64,000 bases of DNA from Henriciella marina DSM 19595 (GTDB lineage Bacteria; Pseudomonadota; Alphaproteobacteria; Caulobacterales; Hyphomonadaceae), in NCBI RefSeq assembly GCF_000376805.1, contig NZ_AQXT01000002.1:992001-1056000 (forward strand). Reading direction: 5' to 3'. Numbering within the stretch: the stretch's first letter is position 1; the number at the start of each line of letters is the position of its first letter. The notes beneath the pieces were generated by a model, which ran no database searches, was not told where the DNA came from, and worked only from the letters and a program-made list of their open reading frames with translations. A program made the position numbers and the translations under genes. Of the stretch, positions 29,327-40,247 are shown piece after piece.

Positions 29327-30331
29327 ATGAAAGTCGCCAGTCTGAAAAAGCCCGGTGGTCTGCAGAATATCCAGATCGAGACCCGCGATGATCCCAAGCC
29401 AAAGGCAGGACAGGTCCTTGTCCGTGTGAAGGCAACCTCGCTCAACTATCACGACTTCGTGGTGGCCCAGGGCGGCATCCCCTGCCCGGATGGCCGGATC
29501 CTGATGTCGGATGGCGCCGGCGAAGTTGTCGAAGTTGGCGAGGGTGTCACCCGCTTCAAGAAGGGCGACAAGGTACTCTCGACCTTCTTCCCAGGCTGGC
29601 GCGATGGCCCGCCGGAGCTCGACAAGATGCTCGCGGTTCCGGGCGACCGGATTGACGGGTTCTCGGCCGAGCTCGTTGCCGCGCCGGCAGAAGGCCTCAC
29701 CCGCATGCCAGACGGCTGGAGCTTTGCCGAAGCAGCCACCCTGCCCTGCGCCGCGCTGACGGCATGGCGCGGCCTGATGGTCGAGAACTCCATCCAGCCG
29801 GGCGACTGGGTGCTCACGCAAGGCACAGGCGGGGTGTCGATCTTCGCGCTTCAGTTTGCCAAGGCGGCTGGCGCACGGGTGATCTCCACGTCCTCCTCGA
29901 ATGAGAAGCTCGAAAAGCTGAAAGAGCTCGGCGCCGATCACGTCATCAATTACAAGGAAACGCCCGAATGGGGTGCCAAGGCGAAAGAACTGACTGGCGG
30001 GCGCGGCGTCGATGAAGTCATCGAAATCGGCGGGCCCGGCACGATGGGCCAGTCGATTGCGGCCTGCCGTATCGGCGGACACATCTCGCTGATCGGTGTC
30101 CTGACCGGTATCTCTGGTGAGGTGCCAACGGCAGCGCTCTTCAGCTCGAATATCACCGTCTCCGGTATCACGGTCGGGTCGCGCCAATCGCAGGAAGACA
30201 TGATCTCCGCGATCGAATCAAGCGGCATCAAGCCCGTCATCAGCGATCGCTTCCCGCTAGAAAAACTGGCGGACGCATTCGCCCATCAGGCGAGTCAGAA
30301 GCATTTCGGCAAGATTGTCGTCGAAATCTGA
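29327..30331 (+). CDS. MDR NAD(P)-dependent oxidoreductase
   Basis: A 334-residue zinc-independent medium-chain dehydrogenase/reductase similar to quinone reductases. The GroES-like N-terminal domain (LVRVKATSLNYHDF) is followed by a Rossmann domain with a GTGGVSIFALQFAKAAGARV coenzyme motif near 160. The zinc-binding cysteine set of true alcohol dehydrogenases is absent, so it is probably a quinone/enone reductase rather than a Zn-alcohol dehydrogenase. It stands alone in a divergent arrangement with the DUF2252 gene, and is followed by a GC-rich hairpin. Confidence 0.9.
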   Translation: MKVASLKKPGGLQNIQIETRDDPKPKAGQVLVRVKATSLNYHDFVVAQGGIPCPDGRILMSDGAGEVVEVGEGVTRFKKGDKVLSTFFPGWRDGPPELDKMLAVPGDRIDGFSAELVAAPAEGLTRMPDGWSFAEAATLPCAALTAWRGLMVENSIQPGDWVLTQGTGGVSIFALQFAKAAGARVISTSSSNEKLEKLKELGADHVINYKETPEWGAKAKELTGGRGVDEVIEIGGPGTMGQSIAACRIGGHISLIGVLTGISGEVPTAALFSSNITVSGITVGSRQSQEDMISAIESSGIKPVISDRFPLEKLADAFAHQASQKHFGKIVVEI

Positions 30332-30360
30332 AGGATCCCCAGATAACAACAGCACGCGCA

Positions 30361-30393
30361 GGCAGGCCGGTTCGCCCGGCCTGCCATGCTTTT
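30361..30393 (+). terminator. Hairpin terminator after MDR gene
   Basis: A perfect 10-bp stem GGCAGGCCGG / CCGGCCTGCC with a 5-base loop is followed by ATGCTTTT, so the T run is short. Confidence 0.7.
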
Positions 30394-30402
30394 GTCCTAC
30401 AT

Positions 30403-30417
30403 ATAGACTATGCCTAT
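30403..30417. promoter_or_regulatory. OxyR-like site upstream of katG
   Basis: ATAG-N7-CTAT (ATAGACTATGCCTAT) matches one half of the OxyR consensus and lies 95 bases upstream of the katG start. The second ATAG-N7-CTAT unit expected one helical turn away is not conserved. Placement and gene function support OxyR regulation, but only by similarity. Confidence 0.5.
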
Positions 30418-30457
30418 AGCTTATCGGCGGCGTTTTGATTTGTTCGATGCGGCTTGA

Positions 30458-32713
<2,256 letters not shown>

Positions 32714-32740
32714 TCGCCTTTTCAGCGATGGAAACCAGAT

Positions 32741-32770
32741 AGCGCCCCGGTCCCGGCCGGGGCGCTTTTT
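32741..32770 (+). terminator. Terminator after katG
   Basis: Stem AGCGCCCCGG / CCGGGGCGCT with a 6-base loop, followed by a T run. Confidence 0.92.
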
Positions 32771-32865
32771 CGTTGGGTCAACCAATTAAATCGGGCTGGA
32801 CGCCTCGCCTTCCGATCACCCGCGCACTAGCATCATGATCAGGACGGCAGCGCGCGGGAGAGAGC

Positions 32866-33354
32866 ATGGCGTTTCAGATATCTCTGAAAATAAATGGCAA
32901 TGGACACGATGTAGAGCTGGAGGATGCCCGGCCGACGCTGCTCGATGTCCTGCGCGAACGCATTGGCCTGACCGGCACCAAGAAAGGCTGCGACCGCGGC
33001 CAGTGCGGCGCCTGTACGGTTCTGATCGATGGCCGACGTGTGAATAGCTGCCTTTCGCTGGCTGTCAGTCTCGACGGGGCAGACATCACCACTGTTGAAG
33101 GCCTCGCCGATGGCGACACATTGCATCCGGTGCAGGCCGCCTTCATCGAGAATGACGGCTTCCAGTGCGGCTACTGCACACCGGGACAGATCATGAGCGC
33201 GGTCGGCTTTCTGGGCGAAACGGACGGCGACGCTTCTGCCGAAGCCGTGCGCGAGGGCATGAGCGGCAATCTCTGCCGGTGCGGCGCCTATGCCGGCATT
33301 CAGGACGCTGTCATGGACGCTCAGGCGCGCATCGCGAGGGGAGCCAAGTCATGA
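32866..33354 (+). CDS. Molybdenum hydroxylase [2Fe-2S] subunit
   Basis: The small iron-sulfur subunit (162 aa) of a xanthine dehydrogenase-family enzyme. The plant-ferredoxin cluster is in CDRGQCGAC (about 43-51) with a further Cys near 63, and the second [2Fe-2S] cluster in CGYCTPGQ and CRCGAY in the C-terminal helical domain. No Tat signal is present, so the enzyme is probably cytoplasmic, unlike E. coli PaoA. GGGAGAGAG is a good ribosome site. It is the first gene of a three-gene operon (ATGA and TAATG overlaps) encoding a complete aldehyde/xanthine oxidoreductase. Confidence 0.94.
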   Translation: MAFQISLKINGNGHDVELEDARPTLLDVLRERIGLTGTKKGCDRGQCGACTVLIDGRRVNSCLSLAVSLDGADITTVEGLADGDTLHPVQAAFIENDGFQCGYCTPGQIMSAVGFLGETDGDASAEAVREGMSGNLCRCGAYAGIQDAVMDAQARIARGAKS

Positions 33355-34400
33355 AGTCGTTTGATTATCAGCGACCCGAAACCATCGAAGAGGCGATCAA
33401 GGCCGCGAACAAGCCCGGCGCTTCTTATTATGCCGGTGGCACCAATCTTCTAGACCTGATGAAGGCTGGCGTCCGCACGCCCGATAGCCTTGTCGATATT
33501 ACACGCCTTGATGACCTCAAGCGGATTGAGCCACAGAAAGACGGGTCGCTGCGCATCGGTGCGCTGGTGCGCAATTCAGACCTTGCGCGCAACGCCGATA
33601 TTCTAAGTGACTATCCGGCGATTGTCGAAGCCCTGCTCTCAGCGGCGTCCGGCCAGCTTCGCAATTCGGCGACGGTTGGCGGCAATCTGATGCAGCAGCC
33701 CCGCTGCGCCTATTTCTACGACCCCCATAGCGCCTGTAATCTGCATGAGGTTGGTGAGGGCTGTGATGCGCTCGAAGGCGAGACCGGCAAGCACGCCGTG
33801 CTTGGCTGGACGAAGACGTGCATCGCCGTCCACCCGTCTGATTTCTGCGTGCCACTGGCCGCGATCGGCGCGCGTGTCGTGGTCGATGGCCCGGATGGGT
33901 CGCGTGAGATTTCGATCGATGAGTTCTATACGCTGCCAAGCAGCACGCAGCCGCCCGGAAGCGCACTCAAACAGGGCGAGATCATCACCGCGATCATCCT
34001 TCCCTCGGACGCCAAGCGGTTTGCGCCGCGGGCTCGCTATATCAAGCTGCGTGACCGGACATCCTATGCGTTCGCCATCGTCTCGGCGGCCGCAATGCTC
34101 CACATCGGAGATGGCCGCATCAAGGACGCGCGGATTGCGCTCGGCGGTGTCGCCGCAAAGCCCTGGCGGGCACGCGAAGCAGAAGACGCTCTCAATGGCG
34201 CCGAAGCGAACGAGGCCTCCTTCAGGAAAGCTGCCGATGCGGCGCTGGCAGATGCCAGACCCTCGGGCGACAATGCCCACAAGATCGAACTGGCAAGACG
34301 CATCCTGGTGCGCGCGCTCAAAGCTGCCGCAGATGGGACGCCGCCGAAGATGCCGGACCTTCCCGGGTCTGTCTTTGCGGTTGGAAAGGAGGCCCGCTAA
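33351..34400 (+). CDS. Molybdenum hydroxylase FAD subunit (PaoB-like)
   Basis: The FAD-binding medium subunit (349 aa) of the same enzyme. The FAD motif is YYAGGTNLLDLM (about 26-37), followed by ATVGGNLMQ near 108-115. An insert with four cysteines at 119, 129, 138 and 157 matches the extra [4Fe-4S] site of PaoB/YagS and HCR beta subunits, which ordinary xanthine dehydrogenases lack. ATGA overlap with the upstream gene sets the start and means tight coupling. It passes electrons between the [2Fe-2S] subunit and the acceptor. Confidence 0.93.
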   Translation: MKSFDYQRPETIEEAIKAANKPGASYYAGGTNLLDLMKAGVRTPDSLVDITRLDDLKRIEPQKDGSLRIGALVRNSDLARNADILSDYPAIVEALLSAASGQLRNSATVGGNLMQQPRCAYFYDPHSACNLHEVGEGCDALEGETGKHAVLGWTKTCIAVHPSDFCVPLAAIGARVVVDGPDGSREISIDEFYTLPSSTQPPGSALKQGEIITAIILPSDAKRFAPRARYIKLRDRTSYAFAIVSAAAMLHIGDGRIKDARIALGGVAAKPWRAREAEDALNGAEANEASFRKAADAALADARPSGDNAHKIELARRILVRALKAAADGTPPKMPDLPGSVFAVGKEAR

Positions 34401-36673
34401 TGGCTGACACACCTATGGTCGCGGCCCACCATGTCCGGCTGGGCTCAAACTCGGGCCAGCCGATGACGCGCCGCGACGGCATCGCGAAAGTCACCGGCAC
34501 GGCGACCTACGCTGCGGACAACCACCCAGAAGACCTGCTCCACGCCGTCTTTGCGGGGGCAAGTATCGCACGCGGACGCGTGACGTCCCTCGATATAGAG
34601 GCTGCACTCGCCCATCCGGGCGTCGTTCATGTGATGACGCCCGCCAATACCCCTGCCCTGTCGCAGGATCCCGATCATAAGACCACGCCCTTTACTGCCC
34701 GGATCGACGTGCTGCAGAATGACAAGGTCCGTTATGCCGGCCAGCCAATCGCGGTTGTGCTCGCCGAGACGCTCGAAGCCGCCGTCGAAGGCGCCCGGCT
34801 GGTTAAGGCGACCTACGAAACTGACCAGGCGCGCATCGGCTTTGATGATGGCGAAGCGTTCGCCCCGGAAGCGGTCGGCATCTCCACGCCGCCAAAATTC
34901 TCAACGGGTGATTTTGAGGGCAACCGCAAGAAGGCGACCCAATCGGCCAGCGTCGAAATGGATACGCCCCTTCAGTATCACAACGCCATGGAGACCCATG
35001 CCGTCGTCGCCGAATGGGATGGCGACCATGTCACCGTCGACATGCCGAACCAGGCCATTGGCCTCGCCAAGCCCGGTATCGCCAACTATTTCGGCATTCC
35101 GCCTGAAAATGTGAAGCTTCGCTCGCCCTATCTGGGCGGCGGATTCGGCTCAAAAGCCGTCCTGTTCGGGCCGCAGATGCTGGGGATCCTCGCGGCACGT
35201 GAAATGAAGCGGCCGGTGAAGCTGGCACTCAAACGCGACCAGATGTTCGGACCGGTCCAGCACCGGAGCGCGACGCGCCAGAGCGTCCGCTATGACATGG
35301 ATGCCAAGAACAGGTTTCTCGCCTTTGAGCACACGGCGAACGTCTCGACGAGCAGCTTCGATAACTGGCTGGACGGCGCGGCGAATGCGGGCCTCAGCCT
35401 TTATGCGACTCCGTCTATCAGCGTCAGCCATTCCGGCACACGCTTCGACACCGGCACGCCGGGCGCGATGCGCGCCCCGGGCATCGCAACCGGATCTGCG
35501 GTAATCGAATGCGCGATCGATGTGGCCGCAGAGAAGGCAGGCATGGACCCGCTGGAGTTTCGCCTGCTGAACTATGCCGAAAAGGACCCGTCCAACGGAA
35601 AGCCCTATTCTGCCAAGGCTTTACGGGAATGTTATAAAGCGGCTGCTGACAGTTTTGGCTGGGAGGACCGACCGCTGAAACCTCGCCAGATGCGCGATGA
35701 GAACGGCCTCCTGACAGGCTGGGGCATGGGCACCAGTATCTTCCACGCGCCCTTCTTCCCCGCAAAGGCACGGGCGGTCCTTCGCCAGGATGGCAGCGCG
35801 CGCGCAGAAACCTCTGGCGCCGATATGGGCCAAGGTGCCTGGACGGTTCTCTGGCAGATGGCGGCGGACGGGCTTGGCATGGCAGCCGACGATATCGAGT
35901 TCGACATCGGCCATTCTGATCTCCCCGATGGCAGTGTCGCCGGCGGCTCGGCGCATACGGCGTCGGCAGGCGGCGCGCTCTTTGCGGCCGGCAATGATGT
36001 CATCCGCCAGCTCGCCGAAATCGCAACGCAGGACAAGGACTCGCCACTCTTCGGCGCGGGCAATGAACGCGTGCTGGGTGAAAATGGCCGCCTCTTCAAG
36101 GCCGAGGATCCGAACGTCGGTGAAAGCTATACCGACATTCTTCAAAGGGCCGGTATCGAAGAAATCGAAGGCAAAGGCCGCGGCAACCGCGACAAGGCCA
36201 GCACCGAAACCTATGCCATGTTCTCGCACGGGGCAGTCTTCGCTGAAGTGAAGGTCGATCCTGACCTCTTCCAGGTTCGCGTTACCCGGCTGGTCGGGGC
36301 ATTCGCCGCCGGACGGATCATCAATCCGCGCCTCGCCCAAAGTCAGCTCACCGGCGGTATGATTTGGGGCGTCGGTTTTGCCCTCCACGAAGAAGGCATT
36401 CACGACAAGCGTAGCGGCAGACCGCTCAATAATGACTTTGCCGGCTATCACATTCCGGTGCTGGCTGACGTGCCGCACCTCAAAGCGCTACTGGTCGATG
36501 AAGAGGACCCGCACGTAAATGACCTTGGTGTGAAAGGTGTCGGCGAGCTGGGCATTACTGGCACGGTTGGCGCGATTGCCAATGCGGTCTGGCATGCAAC
36601 GGGCGTTCGCACAGCGCGCTATCCGATCAAGATTGAGGATCTTTTGAAGGGCGCGCAGACGCTTGAGGCTTAA
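34400..36673 (+). CDS. Molybdenum hydroxylase catalytic subunit (PaoC-like)
   Basis: The large molybdopterin-cytosine-dinucleotide subunit (757 aa). It has the N-terminal RRDGIAKVTGTATYAAD segment, the GGGFGSKA motif near 251, and the active-site glutamate in GVKGVGELG (Glu716). The combination with the [4Fe-4S]-bearing FAD subunit points to a PaoABC-type aldehyde oxidoreductase, although xanthine- or aromatic-oxidising relatives have the same layout. No maturation factor (PaoD/XdhC) is in the window. The 3' end overlaps the convergent ligD gene by 4 bases. Confidence 0.93.
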   Translation: MADTPMVAAHHVRLGSNSGQPMTRRDGIAKVTGTATYAADNHPEDLLHAVFAGASIARGRVTSLDIEAALAHPGVVHVMTPANTPALSQDPDHKTTPFTARIDVLQNDKVRYAGQPIAVVLAETLEAAVEGARLVKATYETDQARIGFDDGEAFAPEAVGISTPPKFSTGDFEGNRKKATQSASVEMDTPLQYHNAMETHAVVAEWDGDHVTVDMPNQAIGLAKPGIANYFGIPPENVKLRSPYLGGGFGSKAVLFGPQMLGILAAREMKRPVKLALKRDQMFGPVQHRSATRQSVRYDMDAKNRFLAFEHTANVSTSSFDNWLDGAANAGLSLYATPSISVSHSGTRFDTGTPGAMRAPGIATGSAVIECAIDVAAEKAGMDPLEFRLLNYAEKDPSNGKPYSAKALRECYKAAADSFGWEDRPLKPRQMRDENGLLTGWGMGTSIFHAPFFPAKARAVLRQDGSARAETSGADMGQGAWTVLWQMAADGLGMAADDIEFDIGHSDLPDGSVAGGSAHTASAGGALFAAGNDVIRQLAEIATQDKDSPLFGAGNERVLGENGRLFKAEDPNVGESYTDILQRAGIEEIEGKGRGNRDKASTETYAMFSHGAVFAEVKVDPDLFQVRVTRLVGAFAAGRIINPRLAQSQLTGGMIWGVGFALHEEGIHDKRSGRPLNNDFAGYHIPVLADVPHLKALLVDEEDPHVNDLGVKGVGELGITGTVGAIANAVWHATGVRTARYPIKIEDLLKGAQTLEA

Positions 36674-39153
36674 GCGTCTGAAAGTACGCTTAGTACACTC
36701 TTCGAAATTGACTGCCTGACATCATCATAGCCCTCCCACGGGTCCGATTTGAGAGAGCTTAGACGCCGTCTGATATTGGACAGCGTGTAATCATGACCGG
36801 ATGATATGCCAGCGAGCTCGTCCCAGCGGACAGGCGTTGCGACCGGTGCACCGGGCCTTGCGCGCAGCGAGTATGGACAGACCGCTGTCGCCCCGCGCTC
36901 ATTGCGCAGCCAGTCGATGAAGATACGCCCCTTGCGCTTGGCTTTCGACGCCTCGGCGACATAGATATCCGGGGCTGCCTCCGATAGCTTTTTTGCGAGG
37001 CCCCGTGAGGCGGCCTTGACCTCATCCCAGCCCTGCCGGCGCTCAAGTGGCGCTATGACATGCAATCCCTTGCCGCCAGTCAGCAGCACAAAAGTCGTCA
37101 GACCCGCTGCGCCGAGCACGTCGCGTACCTCGTAGGCAGCTGACCTCACATCCTCGAAATCAAGCCCCTCATCAGGGTCGAGATCCAGCACAAGCCGGTC
37201 CGGCTTCTCAAGCTTGTCGGTTCGCGAGCCCCAGACGTGCAGTTCAAGCGCGCCAATTTGCGCCGAAGAGACAAGCGCCTCAGCCGTGTTCAGAACGAGA
37301 TAACTCGATGTCTCGCCATCCTTTTCCTTGATTTTCGTTTCGCCGATCGCGGCTGGAACGGAGTCAGTGTGGTGTTTCTGGTAGAAGCACTTGCCCCCTG
37401 CCCCTGACGGGCACCGGACAAGACTTACCGGATGGTCCTTGATATGTGGGATCATGCGCGGCGCAATCTCTGCCAGGTATTCGGCGATTTCGCGCTTGGT
37501 GGCGCCCTGCTCTTCATAGACCACGCGGTCGGGGTGGCTAATGCGGATACCGAGCACCTTGCCATTGTCTTCGTCGCCAGCCTCTTCCTGCTTGGCTGCT
37601 GTCGTCTTGACGTCCCTTGGTGCCTTGTCCTCTCGCAGCCCCTGAAAGCTTGGATGACGCAGCAAGCCGTCGGACGTGCGCTCTGTGTAAGCAATCTCAC
37701 CGACAAGTTTCGGCGTCAGCCAGACCGCGCCGCGTTTCGCGTCCGATGGAATATCCTCGAAAGCCGGCGTCTTGCGCTCAAGCTTTGCCATCGCGCCCGC
37801 CAGCTCATCCATGAGCGCCTCATTGAAGCCCGTGCCGACGCGCCCTCGGTAAAGCAGCTTGCCATTTTCGAACTCCCCCAGGAGCAGCGAAGCAAAAGGC
37901 CGACCGCGCTTGTCGGACTTGCGATACCCGCCGATCACGAATTCATCGCGCCCCACGCATTTCGACTTGATCCAGCCGGAGCCACGTCCCGACACATATT
38001 TGGCGGCGGCCTTCTTGGAGATAATTCCTTCGAGGCCCATGCCGCAGGCCTTGCCGATGACGTCCTCGCCCTTGCCCGCAATGTGATCGGAGAACCGGAT
38101 GATCTCCTCATCTTTCGGCATGATGTCCTTGAGCGCGGCCTTGCGCTCGGTCAGCGGTTTCTTGCGGAAATCCTTGCCGCCGAGCGACAGGAGATCGAAG
38201 GCGTAATAGGCGAGCGCTGCATCCCCTTCACCTTTTGTGGCCGCCTGCAATGACGCAAAATGGCTGTGGCCACGATCATCCAGCGCAACGAGTTCTCCAT
38301 CTATCGCCGCGCTCTTCACATCCAGCTCCGCAAGCGCTTTGGCGACATCCGGATAGCGATCCGTCCAGTCCTTGCCATTGCGCGTGATCAGGCGGACCTG
38401 ATGTCCTGCGATCAGTGCCTGAATGCGGTAGCCATCGAATTTCAGTTCATGCAGCCATTCTTCGCCGGACGGCGGATCATCGCGCAGTTTTGCAAGTTGT
38501 GGCTCAACAAAGTCCGGGAAATCGGGCGCCTCATCCTCGCCCAGAATGTTGGCGTCCCCACTTGCCGCGGCCACGGCAATCTCATCGAAATCCCGATTGG
38601 TTGTAACGCTGGTCTGCCAGGTCTCACGCGGGTCGGAGTCGCGGTCGGCTTCGTCATCCTTTTCCTTGATGAGAAGCCAGTTCTCTCTGCCCTTTTTCGA
38701 GTTGTTCTTCATCAGGACCAGCGCCCAGCCGCCTTTCATGCGCTGACCTTTGAGGTCGAACTTCAGGGACCCTTTCTTCAACCCCTCTTCAGGGTCTTCG
38801 CGCGGGATCCATTCTCCCTGGTCCCAGAGCATGACCGTCCCGGCGCCATAGCCATCCGGGATGACCCCTTCGAAGTCGCCATAGTCGAGAGGGTGATCTT
38901 CAGTACGCACGGCGAGGCGCTTGTCGGCGGGGTCGAGGCTCGGCCCCTTCGTGACCGCCCAGCTTTTCAGAACGCCGTCCAGCTCCAGCCGGAAGTCATA
39001 ATGCAGGCGGCTTGCATCATGCTTCTGAACCACAAAGCTGAGCTTACCCCTGGATTTCGACTTGCGCCTTGAAGAGCCGTCAGGTTCCGGCGTTCGTGAG
39101 AAGTCGCGTTTCTCACGATAGGTCTTGAGGGAGTCGGAGCTGGATTTCGCCAT
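36670..39153 (-). CDS. ligD: DNA ligase D (PE-ligase-polymerase)
   Basis: An 827-residue LigD that performs bacterial non-homologous end joining with Ku. Domains in order are the 3'-phosphoesterase (about 35-170, with His45, His51, Asp53, Arg55, His87), ATP-dependent ligase (motif I Lys238 in ELKFDGYR), and primase-polymerase (about 540-820, with the metal site LDLDPDEG). The order PE-LIG-POL is that of Pseudomonas-type LigD rather than mycobacterial. It lies 6 bases downstream of ku on the same strand, a classic NHEJ operon. Confidence 0.97.
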   Translation of the reverse strand: MAKSSSDSLKTYREKRDFSRTPEPDGSSRRKSKSRGKLSFVVQKHDASRLHYDFRLELDGVLKSWAVTKGPSLDPADKRLAVRTEDHPLDYGDFEGVIPDGYGAGTVMLWDQGEWIPREDPEEGLKKGSLKFDLKGQRMKGGWALVLMKNNSKKGRENWLLIKEKDDEADRDSDPRETWQTSVTTNRDFDEIAVAAASGDANILGEDEAPDFPDFVEPQLAKLRDDPPSGEEWLHELKFDGYRIQALIAGHQVRLITRNGKDWTDRYPDVAKALAELDVKSAAIDGELVALDDRGHSHFASLQAATKGEGDAALAYYAFDLLSLGGKDFRKKPLTERKAALKDIMPKDEEIIRFSDHIAGKGEDVIGKACGMGLEGIISKKAAAKYVSGRGSGWIKSKCVGRDEFVIGGYRKSDKRGRPFASLLLGEFENGKLLYRGRVGTGFNEALMDELAGAMAKLERKTPAFEDIPSDAKRGAVWLTPKLVGEIAYTERTSDGLLRHPSFQGLREDKAPRDVKTTAAKQEEAGDEDNGKVLGIRISHPDRVVYEEQGATKREIAEYLAEIAPRMIPHIKDHPVSLVRCPSGAGGKCFYQKHHTDSVPAAIGETKIKEKDGETSSYLVLNTAEALVSSAQIGALELHVWGSRTDKLEKPDRLVLDLDPDEGLDFEDVRSAAYEVRDVLGAAGLTTFVLLTGGKGLHVIAPLERRQGWDEVKAASRGLAKKLSEAAPDIYVAEASKAKRKGRIFIDWLRNERGATAVCPYSLRARPGAPVATPVRWDELAGISSGHDYTLSNIRRRLSSLKSDPWEGYDDVRQSISKSVLSVLSDA

Positions 39154-39159
39154 GCCTGA

Positions 39160-40029
39160 TTACGCCGCCTTTCCAGACTTTGACTTCGAGGACCTGGACG
39201 AGGTTTTCGAGGCGGTCTTTTTCTTGGCGCCGCTCTTGTCCTTGTCGACGCTCTTCTTCAGCGCCTCCATGAGGTCGACCACCTTGCCCTTGCCGCGGGG
39301 CGTATCGCTGTCGCCGCTGTCATCGTGGCTAACCGCGCCCTCTTCCCGCTTCTCCTTGATGAGGTCCATGAGCGCATCGGCATAGCTCGACTTGAAGACT
39401 TCAGGCTTGAAGGGTTTGGTCTTTCGCTCGATCAGCTCGCTGGCAAGCTCGAGCATCTCCTTGTCGGGTTTGACCTCGGGAATCTCGTCGAAAATCTTGT
39501 CACTCTCGCGGATTTCGTCGGCAAAACGGAGCGTCTCGAGAAGCAGGCCATCCCCGCAAGGCTTGATCGCAACCACATAGTCGCGCCCGCGCACCGCCAT
39601 CTGTCCCAGCCCAACCATCTTGTTCTTGCGCAGCGCGTCGCGGATGACGGTGAAGCCTTCGGCAGCAACCTCATCATCGCGCGGAACGACATAGTATGGC
39701 TTCTCGAAGTAACGTGGATCGATCTCGCACGACTCCACGAACTGGACGAGATCTATGGTCCGCTTGCTTTCCAGCTTGATCTCATCAAGCTCTTCTGGCT
39801 CCAGGATGACATACTCATCCTTGCTGGTCTCAAACCCCTTGACGATCTCATCCTTGTCGACGGGTCCGACACCTTCAGCAATCTTCTGATAGCGGATACG
39901 CTTGCCGCTGGGTTTGTGGATCTGTCGCAAGGACACGGTCCGCGAGGATGATGTCGCAGAGTATAATTCGATCCCGATATTGACGAGGGAAAGGCGCAAA
40001 TAGCCTTTCCAGTAAGCACGCATAGCCAT
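39160..40029 (-). CDS. ku: Ku protein (NHEJ)
   Basis: A 289-residue bacterial Ku, which binds double-strand ends and recruits LigD. The core begins MRAYWKGYLRLSLVNIGIELY and includes KRTIDLVQFV and GQMAVRGRDYVVAIKPCGDGL; the C-terminal tail is basic, Lys/Ser-rich, as in other bacterial Ku proteins, and may bind DNA. GGAGGG lies 8 bases upstream of ATG 40029. ligD follows 6 bases after the stop. Confidence 0.97.
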   Translation of the reverse strand: MAMRAYWKGYLRLSLVNIGIELYSATSSSRTVSLRQIHKPSGKRIRYQKIAEGVGPVDKDEIVKGFETSKDEYVILEPEELDEIKLESKRTIDLVQFVESCEIDPRYFEKPYYVVPRDDEVAAEGFTVIRDALRKNKMVGLGQMAVRGRDYVVAIKPCGDGLLLETLRFADEIRESDKIFDEIPEVKPDKEMLELASELIERKTKPFKPEVFKSSYADALMDLIKEKREEGAVSHDDSGDSDTPRGKGKVVDLMEALKKSVDKDKSGAKKKTASKTSSRSSKSKSGKAA

Positions 40030-40247
40030 GATTGGCCCTCCATTGGCAAATCAATGCCGCATCGGCGAATCAGTTCCGCGCGAGGGCCGGGGCAATAGGA
40101 CAGGCAGGGGCTAGCCGGGATCAATCAGGCGCCGGCGCAGGCTTCCCAGGAAGCTTCCGCCGGAACAGTCCCCATACCGATGCGTTGGCCAAGAGCCATG
40201 GGCCAAACGCCTGAATGAGGAATAATTCGACACGGGGGTGACAATCA

